A stretch of 59,282 nt of DNA from assembly GCA_024280095.1 (NCBI GenBank), contig JAJRQU010000070.1, forward strand, positions 1 to 59,282, written 5' to 3'. The notes beneath the pieces were generated by a model. It saw nothing but the letters and a program-made list of their open reading frames with translations. It made no database searches and was not told the origin of the DNA. A program made the position numbers and the translations under genes. This DNA comes from Alphaproteobacteria bacterium (GTDB taxonomy: Bacteria > Pseudomonadota > Alphaproteobacteria > Sphingomonadales > Emcibacteraceae). This document shows, piece by piece, positions 1-7,750 of the stretch (position 1 is the stretch's first letter; each line of letters begins with the position of its first letter).

Positions 1-222
1 TCCGAGTTTGATATTCAGGGGCAGCTCACGGCACTGGCGGGGTTCTTTTCGAAAATGGGCCTTGCGTCTGGGCCATTGGTGGCCGCATGGGTTGTTGGTG
101 CAGGGGATTACGGTTTGATTATTAATCTGGCCATCATCGCCATGGTAATTTGCCTGTTGGCGGTTTTGGGGCCGGTCCTGATGCTGGATCGCAAAAACAA
201 CAATAAGAAAGGGATTGTGTAA
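1..222 (+). CDS. C-terminal end of a membrane transporter, probably MFS family (5' truncated by window edge)
   Basis: Reading frame 1 is open from the first base to a TAA at 220-222, giving 73 C-terminal residues. They hold a glycine- and alanine-rich stretch followed by a strongly hydrophobic segment (about residues 41-60) and a basic tail rich in K and N, as expected for the last one or two membrane helices and cytoplasmic tail of a permease. The stop codon shares a base with the ATG of the nitrilase-family gene, so the two are translationally coupled; a permease supplying an amide or carboxylate substrate is a reasonable inference. MFS is a guess from the helix pattern only. Confidence 0.55.
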   Translation, partial: SEFDIQGQLTALAGFFSKMGLASGPLVAAWVVGAGDYGLIINLAIIAMVICLLAVLGPVLMLDRKNNNKKGIV

Positions 223-1070
223 TGACATATTTTACAGTGGCCGGACTGCAACTGGTTCTGGAGGGATGCGATAATCTTGAGGTGATCCGGCGGGAGGTCA
301 GCGACCTGAAGCAGCGTATGCCGGCGGTTCAGATGGTTATGCTGGGTGAATTGAGCCTGTTTGGGCCAAACCCCAAGCATGCGGCGGCCTTGGGCAGCGA
401 TGTGGAACAGGCTCTCTGTGATATTGCCCGGGAGAATGAAATATGGTTCATTCCCGGATCGCTTTTTGAACAGGATGGGGACAAGATATACAATATGGCT
501 CCGGTCATTAATCCGGCGGGTGAAATAGTTCGGCGTTACCGGAAAATGTTTCCTTTTTGCCCCTATGAGGAGGGGATTACGCCGGGCAATGAATTCGTCA
601 CCTTTGATGTGCCGGATGTGGGCCGTTTCGGCATCCTCATATGCTATGATATGTGGTTCCCGGAAACGACCCGTAGTCTGGTGAGTGAGGGGGCCGAATT
701 TATCCTGCATCCTACCATGACCAATACCATTGACCGGGATGCGGAACTTGCCATCGCCCGCGCAAATGCGGCCATGAATCAATGTTATCTTATGGACATT
801 AATGTGGCCGGGGATTACGGTGTGGGCCGGTCCATTGTTTGTGGGCCGGGGGGAGAGGTTATCCATGAAGCAGGCTGCGGACGGGAGGTTATCCTCATTG
901 ACGTAAATCTGGATCATGTGCGGCAGGTGCGTGAGCGTGGCTGGCACGGCACGGGCCAGACCCTGAAAAGCTTTCGGGACAGCGATATGAGTTATCCCAT
1001 ATATCAGGGCGGGGGCAATAAAACAGATTATTTAAACAGCTTAGGGCCATTAAAAAAGCCCGGCGGGTGA
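222..1070 (+). CDS. Carbon-nitrogen hydrolase (nitrilase superfamily amidase)
   Basis: A 282-residue cytosolic hydrolase of the nitrilase superfamily, which cleaves C-N bonds of amides or nitriles through a cysteine thioester. The Glu-Lys-Cys triad is visible: E43 in the GELSLFG stretch, K108 in YRKMFPF, and C141 in ILICYDMWFPE. The Tyr-Asp-Met after the cysteine and the E-rich CPYEEGITPG loop after the lysine resemble aliphatic amidase/formamidase-like members more than true nitrilases. Length is normal for a one-domain member. The ATG overlaps the upstream permease stop by one base, and a signal-peptide hydrolase follows 7 bases downstream. The substrate cannot be read from the sequence. 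Confidence 0.88.
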   Translation: MTYFTVAGLQLVLEGCDNLEVIRREVSDLKQRMPAVQMVMLGELSLFGPNPKHAAALGSDVEQALCDIARENEIWFIPGSLFEQDGDKIYNMAPVINPAGEIVRRYRKMFPFCPYEEGITPGNEFVTFDVPDVGRFGILICYDMWFPETTRSLVSEGAEFILHPTMTNTIDRDAELAIARANAAMNQCYLMDINVAGDYGVGRSIVCGPGGEVIHEAGCGREVILIDVNLDHVRQVRERGWHGTGQTLKSFRDSDMSYPIYQGGGNKTDYLNSLGPLKKPGG

Positions 1071-1077
1071 GGCATCT

Positions 1078-3213
1078 ATGAGATATTTTTTAAGTGCAGT
1101 TACCATATTTCTTCTGATTTTGTCCCGCCCGGTTATGGCAGATATTATCTTGATGGATGACTTTCAGGACGGCAAATCCGATGGTTGGCAGGCCTTGGGA
1201 AAGGGTGATGTACGACTGACCGAATATAAGAAAAATATATCACTTTATCTGTCACAAAGTGTCATGGTGGTGACGATGTTTTCGACAAAGGGCTATGACA
1301 AAGTCGCGGTTGCCCTGTCCTTTGCGGCAAAATCCCTTGAAGAGGGGGAATATTGTATTGCCGAGGTGTCCGGGGACAAGGGACAGAGCTGGCATGAGAT
1401 TAACAAAGTGGGCGATGGGCAGGATGATGCCATCTCCCTCCATATGGGGTCAGTATCATCGGAAGATCTGAATGACAAGGCTAAAGTCTATATCCGGGTA
1501 CGGATTACCGGCAATAAAAACAATGACATATGCTGGCTGGACAATGTACGGGTTACAGGCCGGAAAATCCGGGCAGGGGCAGACAAGCCCCATGCTTTTC
1601 CGGCTGAGGCTCTGCGGAATGGTACGGCCTATGACCGTCCGGTGGATATGTGGGCTTTTGCCCCTGTGCATGCCGCAAAGGCATCACCCTTTGAGGGGAA
1701 AATAACTTTTGATGGGGGGCGGGTAGAGGGTTTTGAGGCTTTGAAGGATAGCTATGGTTATGGTCGGGGGAAGGCCGGGCGTATGCCATCTTTCGCGGTG
1801 GATTTTGTTTCCTCCGGCTCTGATCTTATTCCTGTGCGGCGGGGGCTGATCCTGAGCCGCAACCCACAGTGGGATGTTATTCTGGAGCCGGGGAAAATAT
1901 GGCGGGAAACCGGGGAGACGGGGTTCAGCCGGGCGGCCATTCCTTTCGCGCTTCAGGAGAAAAACGCCAATTGCACTCACAATGGTGTCATGACCTTTTT
2001 ATATGATGAAAAAGGCATCACATCACGGGTTGCGGTTCAAATCAGCAGTGAGACCTGCCTCTATTTCAAGTTTGATCTGTGGGGTTACGGCATGGCCATA
2101 TATAGCCCCGCTTTTGTTGCGGATAGCGCAGGGGTGAAAGAGGCTTATGCGCGGGAGAAAGCCGCCCGTCTGCCCGTCAAACCGATCCATAGTCTGGCAC
2201 AGGATTATCCGGGGGTTAATCCCGATAATTTTGGCTCGGCGGCAGAGGTTAATCCCGATGACATGACGGCATATGGCTTGTTGGTGGACGGCACCCATTA
2301 TGTGGGTGGCTGTGAGACAAGATATGGCCCCTATCCGTACTGCGATGTGCTGGATCTGCCGTCCTATTCCACGGCCAAGTCCTTGTTTGCCGGGCTGGCG
2401 CTGATGCGGATGGAGAAGCTGTATCCGGGCGTTGGTCAGGAGAAAATAGCGGATTATATTCCGGCCTGTAAAAAGTCCGGAAACTGGTCAGATGTTACTT
2501 TTCAGAATGCCCTGAATATGACTACGGGTAATTATACTACCGATAAATATATGGCGGATGAGGGCGGCCAGAAAATGATCCGTTTCTTTGATGCGGTCAG
2601 CCACAAGGATAAAATAAAGGCCGCTTGCGGGGCCTTTAAACGAAAATCCAAACCGGGTAAGAAATGGGTCTATCATACGTCAGATACCTATATTCTGGGT
2701 GCGGCTATGCAGAATTATCTGGCGGAAAAAGGCGATCTCTATGATGATATTCTCAAAAACCCCTTATGGGTTGAATTGGGACTTAGCCCAACATTGAATA
2801 CGACCCGCAGAACCCCGGATGCTCGCGCGCAGCCCTTTGCCGGATATGGTCTGACCTATCACCGGGATGATCTGGTACGTCTTGCGGCTTTTCTGAATGC
2901 GGATAACAGTCTGGCGGCTACTTTCTTTGATAAAGTTGAATTTGACAAGGCGATGCAACGTAGTGGCGCGGCACAGGGCATGGCGGCTTACGGTAAGGCG
3001 GTAAAATATCAGAATGGATTTTGGGCCAGTAATTTCCAGAAAATCCTCGGCTGCAAATCCCCCATCTGGATCCCCTTTATGTCTGGGTTCGGCGGTATTA
3101 CGGTGGCTCTGCTGCCTAATGAAATGATCTATTATTATTTTAGTGACAATGATGATTTCGCATGGGAAAAGGCGCTTATGGAAGCCGAAAAAATCAAAAA
3201 TTTTTGCCAATAA
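1078..3213 (+). CDS. Secreted serine hydrolase with beta-lactamase/DD-peptidase-type C-terminal domain
   Basis: A 711-residue protein with a clear signal peptide (residues 1-21, cleavage after VMA). Residues about 25-165 look like an all-beta jelly-roll (MAM or carbohydrate-binding-like: DDFQDG at the start, CWLDNVRV at the end). The C-terminal half carries a serine beta-lactamase-like module: S431-T-A-K434 fits the SxxK nucleophile motif, and YHTSDTYILG around 532-541 aligns with the YSSGDTxxLG motif of class C/esterase-type members. The periplasmic substrate could be peptidoglycan, an ester or an amide. A GTGAGG ribosome site lies just before the ATG. It sits directly after the amidase, probably in one operon. 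The two-domain layout is unusual; family assignment is firm only for the C-terminal part. Confidence 0.72.
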   Translation: MRYFLSAVTIFLLILSRPVMADIILMDDFQDGKSDGWQALGKGDVRLTEYKKNISLYLSQSVMVVTMFSTKGYDKVAVALSFAAKSLEEGEYCIAEVSGDKGQSWHEINKVGDGQDDAISLHMGSVSSEDLNDKAKVYIRVRITGNKNNDICWLDNVRVTGRKIRAGADKPHAFPAEALRNGTAYDRPVDMWAFAPVHAAKASPFEGKITFDGGRVEGFEALKDSYGYGRGKAGRMPSFAVDFVSSGSDLIPVRRGLILSRNPQWDVILEPGKIWRETGETGFSRAAIPFALQEKNANCTHNGVMTFLYDEKGITSRVAVQISSETCLYFKFDLWGYGMAIYSPAFVADSAGVKEAYAREKAARLPVKPIHSLAQDYPGVNPDNFGSAAEVNPDDMTAYGLLVDGTHYVGGCETRYGPYPYCDVLDLPSYSTAKSLFAGLALMRMEKLYPGVGQEKIADYIPACKKSGNWSDVTFQNALNMTTGNYTTDKYMADEGGQKMIRFFDAVSHKDKIKAACGAFKRKSKPGKKWVYHTSDTYILGAAMQNYLAEKGDLYDDILKNPLWVELGLSPTLNTTRRTPDARAQPFAGYGLTYHRDDLVRLAAFLNADNSLAATFFDKVEFDKAMQRSGAAQGMAAYGKAVKYQNGFWASNFQKILGCKSPIWIPFMSGFGGITVALLPNEMIYYYFSDNDDFAWEKALMEAEKIKNFCQ

Positions 3214-3214
3214 A

Positions 3215-3394
3215 GTTCAAGCTCTACCTGATATTTGGATCAGAGAGCAGAGCCGTGATTACACGGTTTCAGTGCTCTGTCGTTTTATGAAGGTCAGCCG
3301 CAAGCGCATTGGCCGGTTGATGAAGCAAGCTGGCTTATGGTGCAAAACCCGTCGGAAGTTCAAAGTCACAACCTGCTCTAACCATACCAAGATT
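3215..3394 (+). pseudogene. IS3-family transposase OrfB remnant
   Basis: About 60 residues directly after the hydrolase stop codon resemble the N-terminal part of IS3-family OrfB: an IREQS.DYTVSVLCRFMKVSR stretch is followed by RIGRLMKQAGL and KTRRKFKVTT. In intact elements these blocks are separated by roughly 40 residues, so an internal deletion is evident, and similarity stops after SNHTK at about 3394 with no DDE domain. No inverted repeats or target duplication are visible. This is a dead scar rather than a gene. Its left edge abuts the hydrolase stop, which suggests that an insertion once landed right behind that gene. Confidence 0.75.
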
Positions 3395-3502
3395 ATTTTG
3401 CTGCTCCGCGCTGCCCTTCGGGCCCCCTAATTAATTGAAAAATAAATAATTTTATGGTTTTTAAATGAATATTTAAAGCTTACAGTTCAAAATTTTTCAA
3501 AA

Positions 3503-3533
3503 GGTCAGAACTTATGGGTTCTGGCCTTTTTTA
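3503..3533 (+). terminator. Rho-independent terminator upstream of argC
   Basis: A 9-bp stem (GGTCAGAAC at 3503-3511 with GTTCTGGCC at 3518-3526, one G-U pair) is followed by six T residues. It would end transcription coming from the amidase/hydrolase operon and the IS remnant before argC. Confidence 0.85.
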
Positions 3534-3615
3534 TGTTTTACGCAGATAGCTTTGAAATTCTAAAAAAAGAGCTTATGTTATGAAGAGTAAGTTATTTTAA
3601 CCGTGGAAAAATCCA

Positions 3616-4746
3616 ATGACAAATACATCCAAGAAAATCAGAGCCGCAATATTAGGCGCCAGCGGGTATACGGGGGCGGAGTTGATTCGGTTGCTTGTGC
3701 GCCATCCCAATGTGGACATTGTCCTCATGACGGCTGACCGTAAGGCGGGGCAGCCTATTGACACGGTCTATCCCCATTTAACGGGGCTTGGTCTGCCGGA
3801 TTTGATCGCAATCAAGGATGTGGAATGGCCGGGGCTTGAACTGGATGTGGTATTCTGTGCCTTGCCTCATGCCACGTCACAGGAAATTATCAAGGGTATT
3901 CTGCACGCCACCGGTCATGATTTCATAGATGAAATGATCATTGAACGCCCGTCGGATTATGCCAATGCCATTCAGGGGTCGGTCAAAGTGATCGACCTTT
4001 CGGCTGATTTCCGGCTGCGGGATACGGATGTTTATACCAAATGGTATCTTGAATATCATCAGGCCCCCGAACTGCAAAAAGAAGCTGTTTACGGCCTGAC
4101 CGAACATTACCGCGAAGAGATTAAGGCCGCCCGCCTTGTGGCCTGCCCCGGATGCTATCCCACCGCGGCATTGCTGGCCCTTATTCCGCCGCTTACCGGT
4201 AAGATAATCAAGAAGGACGGTATCATCATTGATGCCAAGTCCGGCGCAAGCGGCGCGGGGCGCAGTTTGAAAGAGCCCAATTTATTTGCCGAGGTCTCCG
4301 AAGGCATGCATCCTTATGGCATTGCGGGTCACCGGCATTCTCCCGAAATTGAGCAGGAATTATCCCGTGCTGCGGGACAGGATCTTATGGTGACTTTCAC
4401 GCCGCATCTGGTGCCCATGAACAGGGGCGAGCTGGAAACGATTTATGTGACTTTGCAAGACGGGCAAACGGCTGCTGATCTGCGGGAAAATCTGATGACA
4501 GCTTATCAGGATGAGGCTTTTGTCAATGTGGTGGCAGAAGACGTGGTTCCGGCGACCCGCCATGTGAGGGGCTCCAACCAATGCCTGATCGGGGTTTTTG
4601 AAGACCGGGTGCCGGGCCGTGCGATCATTGTGGTGGTCATTGATAATCTGATCAAGGGATCATCGGGGCAGGCCATTCAGAATATGAATATTATGTTTGG
4701 CCTGACAGAGAATCTTGCGCTGGAGCAGGCTCCGTTATTTCCATAA
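3616..4746 (+). CDS. argC: N-acetyl-gamma-glutamyl-phosphate reductase
   Basis: ArgC carries out the NADPH-dependent reduction of N-acetylglutamyl phosphate to the semialdehyde, the third step of arginine synthesis, in the cytosol. The Rossmann motif GASGYTG (14-20), the CPGCYPTA motif with catalytic C180, and the AGHRHSPEI motif holding the active-site histidine are all present, as is the conserved VIDLSADFRL block (125-134). At 376 residues it is about 25 longer than usual type 1 ArgC; the extra sequence lies at residues 98-121, between the ATSQEI helix and VIDLSADFRL. The gene stands alone with respect to other arg genes and is followed 23 bases later by the carbonic anhydrase-like gene. 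Confidence 0.96.
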   Translation: MTNTSKKIRAAILGASGYTGAELIRLLVRHPNVDIVLMTADRKAGQPIDTVYPHLTGLGLPDLIAIKDVEWPGLELDVVFCALPHATSQEIIKGILHATGHDFIDEMIIERPSDYANAIQGSVKVIDLSADFRLRDTDVYTKWYLEYHQAPELQKEAVYGLTEHYREEIKAARLVACPGCYPTAALLALIPPLTGKIIKKDGIIIDAKSGASGAGRSLKEPNLFAEVSEGMHPYGIAGHRHSPEIEQELSRAAGQDLMVTFTPHLVPMNRGELETIYVTLQDGQTAADLRENLMTAYQDEAFVNVVAEDVVPATRHVRGSNQCLIGVFEDRVPGRAIIVVVIDNLIKGSSGQAIQNMNIMFGLTENLALEQAPLFP

Positions 4747-4769
4747 AAACTCCCAAAAGGCAGAGCCAT

Positions 4770-5327
4770 ATGATCAACGAACATTTCAGATATGCCCCCG
4801 GCGGCGGCAAATTATACGCCTTTAACGGCATATGGCCAACTTTGGGGCGGGGCGTTTTCATCGCCCCCGGCGCGCGTATCATCGGCGATGTGGAAATCGG
4901 CGATAAATCCAGTATCTGGTTCAATTGCGTTTTGCGCGGCGATGTCAATCATATCCGTGTCGGCAAAGGCAGCAATATTCAAGATGGCACCGTCGTTCAT
5001 GTGGAAGGCGCGGGCGCGCCGACGCTGATTGGGGATGACGTTCTGATTGGCCATAGCGCAATGATTCACGGCACCATTATCGAGGATCGGGGTTTTGTTG
5101 GCCTTGGCGCGGTGACCATGGACGGCTGCGTTATCGAAGGTGACGGCATGGTGGCTGCGGGGGCTTTGCTCAGTCCGGGAAAACGGGTTCGGGCGCGGGA
5201 ATTATGGGTCGGCAGGCCCGCCAAGAAAATACGTGACCTGGATGACGGGGCATTGGAAGGCATGATGGCGGGGACAATAGGTTATCAGCAGCTTGCCGAA
5301 AAATATCTGCGGGAATATTCTGCTTAA
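4770..5327 (+). CDS. Gamma-carbonic anhydrase family hexapeptide-repeat protein
   Basis: A 185-residue left-handed beta-helix protein (LbH/gamma-CA family, PaaY/YrdA type), which normally trimerises and binds zinc or another metal. Repeating hexapeptide turns run from about residue 30 to 150. The three metal-ligand histidines are present: H77 (TVVHVE), H95 and H100 (IGHSAMIHG), so the metal site is probably intact. Carbonic anhydrase or thioesterase-like activity is known for relatives, but the role here is not determined by context. It follows argC closely with an AAGGCAGAG ribosome site and overlaps by 4 bases the end of the small convergent gene on the other strand. Confidence 0.9.
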   Translation: MINEHFRYAPGGGKLYAFNGIWPTLGRGVFIAPGARIIGDVEIGDKSSIWFNCVLRGDVNHIRVGKGSNIQDGTVVHVEGAGAPTLIGDDVLIGHSAMIHGTIIEDRGFVGLGAVTMDGCVIEGDGMVAAGALLSPGKRVRARELWVGRPAKKIRDLDDGALEGMMAGTIGYQQLAEKYLREYSA

Positions 5328-5569
5328 TCTATTATCGTCGCCTTCTCCAGAGCCGTGGCGGCTTCGCCCAGAATACGGCCTTCCAGTGATAATTCCAGAA
5401 AACGGACATAATCCTTCGGCTCTGAAATTTTCTTTTTGGCAATGGATATTATTTCGAGAGAATTTGTTGCATCCAAATCATATTTTTGAATGAGCAGAAT
5501 CATTTCAGAACTTAATTCTTCAAGTTCTTTGCGGATAGATGTGAGTGTTTGCGGCTCAGAAGATAGCAT
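5324..5569 (-). CDS. Small hypothetical helical protein
   Basis: An 81-residue product that I do not recognise. It is charged and almost entirely helix-forming, with no signal peptide or membrane segment. An AAGGG ribosome site sits 4 bases before the ATG. The gene is convergent with the carbonic anhydrase-like gene, and their stop codons overlap by 4 bases, a spacing typical of real gene ends. It has its own upstream region shared with the divergent ompW-like gene. Probably a true, lineage-restricted gene; function unknown. Confidence 0.55.
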   Translation of the reverse strand: MLSSEPQTLTSIRKELEELSSEMILLIQKYDLDATNSLEIISIAKKKISEPKDYVRFLELSLEGRILGEAATALEKATIID

Positions 5570-5726
5570 ATTTTGCCCTTATTTTAATATTTTACATATA
5601 CGATATCTGAAGGAAAAATTGTGAAATATTTTGCATAAAAAGTTATTAATTCAAAGTTTTCCCACGTAAAACAACATATATTTCAAATACATGTATTGTT
5701 TATGATGTTAAATGTTTTTATATTTT

Positions 5727-5740
5727 TTGACACAGATCAA
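5727..5740. promoter_or_regulatory. FNR/FixK-like site upstream of the ompW-like gene
   Basis: TTGAC-ACAG-ATCAA matches the FNR/FixK consensus TTGAT-N4-ATCAA with one mismatch. It lies 65 bases before the OmpW-type start. Oxygen-responsive control of ompW by FNR is known in enterobacteria, so the position makes sense, but this is a motif match only. Confidence 0.55.
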
Positions 5741-5804
5741 AGATATTATGAGGCTATCCCCTTAAAAGTTTCTCTTGAAATCAATTAACTGAGGAAACAA
5801 AAGA

Positions 5805-6440
5805 ATGACCCATACACTTTTAAAATCTGTTAGCATCGCGGCCCTGATCGCTTCTGCTGTCCCCATGACTGCTGCGGCTAAGGAAGCGGGTGACTTATTG
5901 ATGCGGGCGCGCGTTATTTATGTTGCACCGGACGAAAGTGCGACCACGTCTATTGGCGGCACTGTTGGCCTTAATAATGACATTGTTCCCGAACTGGATT
6001 TTACCTATTTCCTGACAGACAATATCGGTGTTGAGCTTATTCTTGCGACAACAAAACATTCTGCAACGGCTATTAATACGGCGCTAGGCGCATCTGTAGA
6101 ACTTGGCAATGCCATGTTGTTGCCGCCCACATTGACGTTGCAATATCATTTTAATCCAAAGGGTGTTTTAAGCCCCTATGTTGGTGCCGGCATTAATTAC
6201 ACTTTCTTCTATAGCGAAAATGCGGCGGGCGGGGCCATTACGGATATTGATCTTAAGGATAGTTTTGGCTTGGTTCTTCAGGCGGGCGTTGACTTTAAAG
6301 TGAATGATAAATGGTCTTTTAATGTAGATCTGAAGAAAATCTGGCTGAATACCGATGTCAGCATCAACGGCGGCGGCGTGACGGCGGAACTTGATATTAA
6401 TCCTTGGATTTTTGGTGTTGGCTTCGGGTACACTTTTTAA
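5805..6440 (+). CDS. ompW: OmpW family outer-membrane beta-barrel protein
   Basis: A 211-residue outer-membrane protein. Residues 1-25 form a signal peptide (cleavage near AAA-KEA). The mature part shows the OmpW pattern: start with LLMRARVIYVAPDES, LTYFLTDNIGVEL-type strand, TLTLQYHFNPKG, SPYVGAGINYTFF, and a terminal strand ending in GFGYTF with C-terminal phenylalanine, the signal for barrel assembly. OmpW-type 8-stranded barrels carry small hydrophobic compounds across the outer membrane. It is monocistronic, with an FNR/FixK-like site upstream and a strong terminator downstream. The gene name reflects family membership, not proven orthology. Confidence 0.9.
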   Translation: MTHTLLKSVSIAALIASAVPMTAAAKEAGDLLMRARVIYVAPDESATTSIGGTVGLNNDIVPELDFTYFLTDNIGVELILATTKHSATAINTALGASVELGNAMLLPPTLTLQYHFNPKGVLSPYVGAGINYTFFYSENAAGGAITDIDLKDSFGLVLQAGVDFKVNDKWSFNVDLKKIWLNTDVSINGGGVTAELDINPWIFGVGFGYTF

Positions 6441-6613
6441 TGTCTTTCATAAATTTAGGGCACAAAGTTGATTTACTTTTAAGAATTTTTGACATAGACT
6501 TATTGTAATATTTCTTAAAATAAGGAATTGTCAGAGTGGAACGACCTAAACCGCCCTGTGCGGGATTTCATCACTTTTTTTACCAGCAATCCTTATTGTT
6601 GCCAGTTTTCAAG

Positions 6614-6642
6614 CGCCTCCCGATTTTCGGGGGGCGTTTTTT
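6614..6642 (+). terminator. Rho-independent terminator after the ompW-like gene
   Basis: A 10-bp GC-rich stem (CGCCTCCCGA at 6614-6623 with TCGGGGGGCG at 6627-6636, one G-T pair) with a 3-base loop is followed by six T residues. It separates ompW from phoH; the phoH start is only about 30 bases further on, so its promoter must overlap this region or lie upstream with read-through. Confidence 0.88.
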
Positions 6643-6673
6643 ATTTTAGCCCCTAACAGTGCAGGAGATAACC

Positions 6674-7432
6674 ATGGGTAAAAAAGCAAGACGTGCGAAA
6701 GGTCATAAAGAGTTCCAGAATATTCATACGTCAAATATTCGGCCTCTTTATAAGGATCAGGAAAGCTCATGGAACCCTTTAAATAGTACGGAAGAGCCAA
6801 GAGAGCGAAAATATATTCGGAAAATCAAACCGCAAAGTGACAATCAAAGACATATGATGGAGGCCATAGAGCAATATAATGTGGTTCTTGCCGTGGGGCC
6901 GGCGGGTACAGGGAAAACTTATGTGGCCGTTGCCAAGGCGGTAGAGGCGCTAGAAGCCGGCAAGGTCTCTCGCATTGTGCTCTGCCGCCCGGCGGTTGAG
7001 GCCGGCGAGAACTTAGGCTATTTGCCCGGCGCCTTGGATGAAAAACTCGCGCCATATTTGCGGCCCTTGTATGATTGTTTGAGTGACCGTATGGGGCTGC
7101 GTAATTTAAAGAAGTATCTTCATGATGGCACCATTGAAATTGCCCCGATCGCTTATATGAGGGGGCGCACGTTGAATAACGCTTATGTGGTGGTGGATGA
7201 AGCCCAAAACTGCACCTATGGTCAGCTTAAAATGTTGCTTACGCGCCTTGGCTGGCAATCAACAATGGTTTTAACCGGTGATCCAGACCAGTCCGATCTT
7301 TTGAACGGTCTATCGGGCTTGAATGATATAACCGAGCGATTAACAGCCTTGGATGATGTGTCTGTGGTGCATTTAAGGGATAAGGATATTGTTCGTCATC
7401 CCCTGGTCGCTGCCATGTTATCGGTTATTTAG
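6674..7432 (+). CDS. phoH: PhoH family P-loop ATPase (short form)
   Basis: A PhoH-type ATPase of 252 residues. Walker A is GPAGTGKT (75-82), Walker B is VVVDEAQN with D175 and E176, and the GDPDQSDL sensor and DIVRHPLV C-terminal signature are present. The N-terminal 50 residues are basic and replace the longer N-terminal domain found in the PhoL/YbeZ form, so this is the short class. ATP-dependent RNA-related work is proposed for the family. I choose the ATG at 6674, which has GGAG seven bases upstream, over an in-frame start at 6659. It follows the ompW terminator and has no partner such as ybeY next to it. Confidence 0.88.
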   Translation: MGKKARRAKGHKEFQNIHTSNIRPLYKDQESSWNPLNSTEEPRERKYIRKIKPQSDNQRHMMEAIEQYNVVLAVGPAGTGKTYVAVAKAVEALEAGKVSRIVLCRPAVEAGENLGYLPGALDEKLAPYLRPLYDCLSDRMGLRNLKKYLHDGTIEIAPIAYMRGRTLNNAYVVVDEAQNCTYGQLKMLLTRLGWQSTMVLTGDPDQSDLLNGLSGLNDITERLTALDDVSVVHLRDKDIVRHPLVAAMLSVI

Positions 7433-7454
7433 AGCGCTCTAGAGCATAAAAACT

Positions 7455-7673
7455 CTATGCGTCCGGTTCCATAAGGCGATGAAGGTGAACCACCACATAT
7501 TTTGTCATGGCATCATCCACGCTGGCATGACTGGCACTTTTCCAAGCTTCATAAGCTTTTTTATAGCTGGGGAAGATGCCAACGACATCCAGATTATCCG
7601 GATCTGAAAAGTCTAATGTTTGCGGGTTGGTAACTTTTCCGCCAAATACGAGGTGTAAAAGATTGTCGGCCAT
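7455..7673 (-). CDS. DUF4170 domain protein
   Basis: A 72-residue cytosolic protein with the DUF4170 pattern: LHLVFGGKV near the start, VGIFPSYKKAYEAWKS in the middle and YVVVHLHRLMEP at the end. The family is small, widespread in alphaproteobacteria and of unknown function. I favour the start at 7673 (MADNLLHL), which is where family members usually begin, although the frame extends to an ATG at 7703; neither has a strong ribosome site. It lies head-on to phoH with a 22-base gap and downstream of the MlaC-like gene on the same strand, so the two may be cotranscribed. Confidence 0.82.
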   Translation of the reverse strand: MADNLLHLVFGGKVTNPQTLDFSDPDNLDVVGIFPSYKKAYEAWKSASHASVDDAMTKYVVVHLHRLMEPDA

Positions 7674-7750
7674 TCTTACGTCTTTCAGGTCATTGAAAAT
7701 CATGCGGCCCAGTGAAATATTTCATCCGGCCAGCCGATCTTCTGGTTTTT

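Noticed and set aside
108-947. Long reading frame antisense to the amidase gene
   Set aside because: It is a shadow of the high-GC third codon positions of the amidase frame; the product has no family pattern, and the plus-strand frame holds the catalytic triad.
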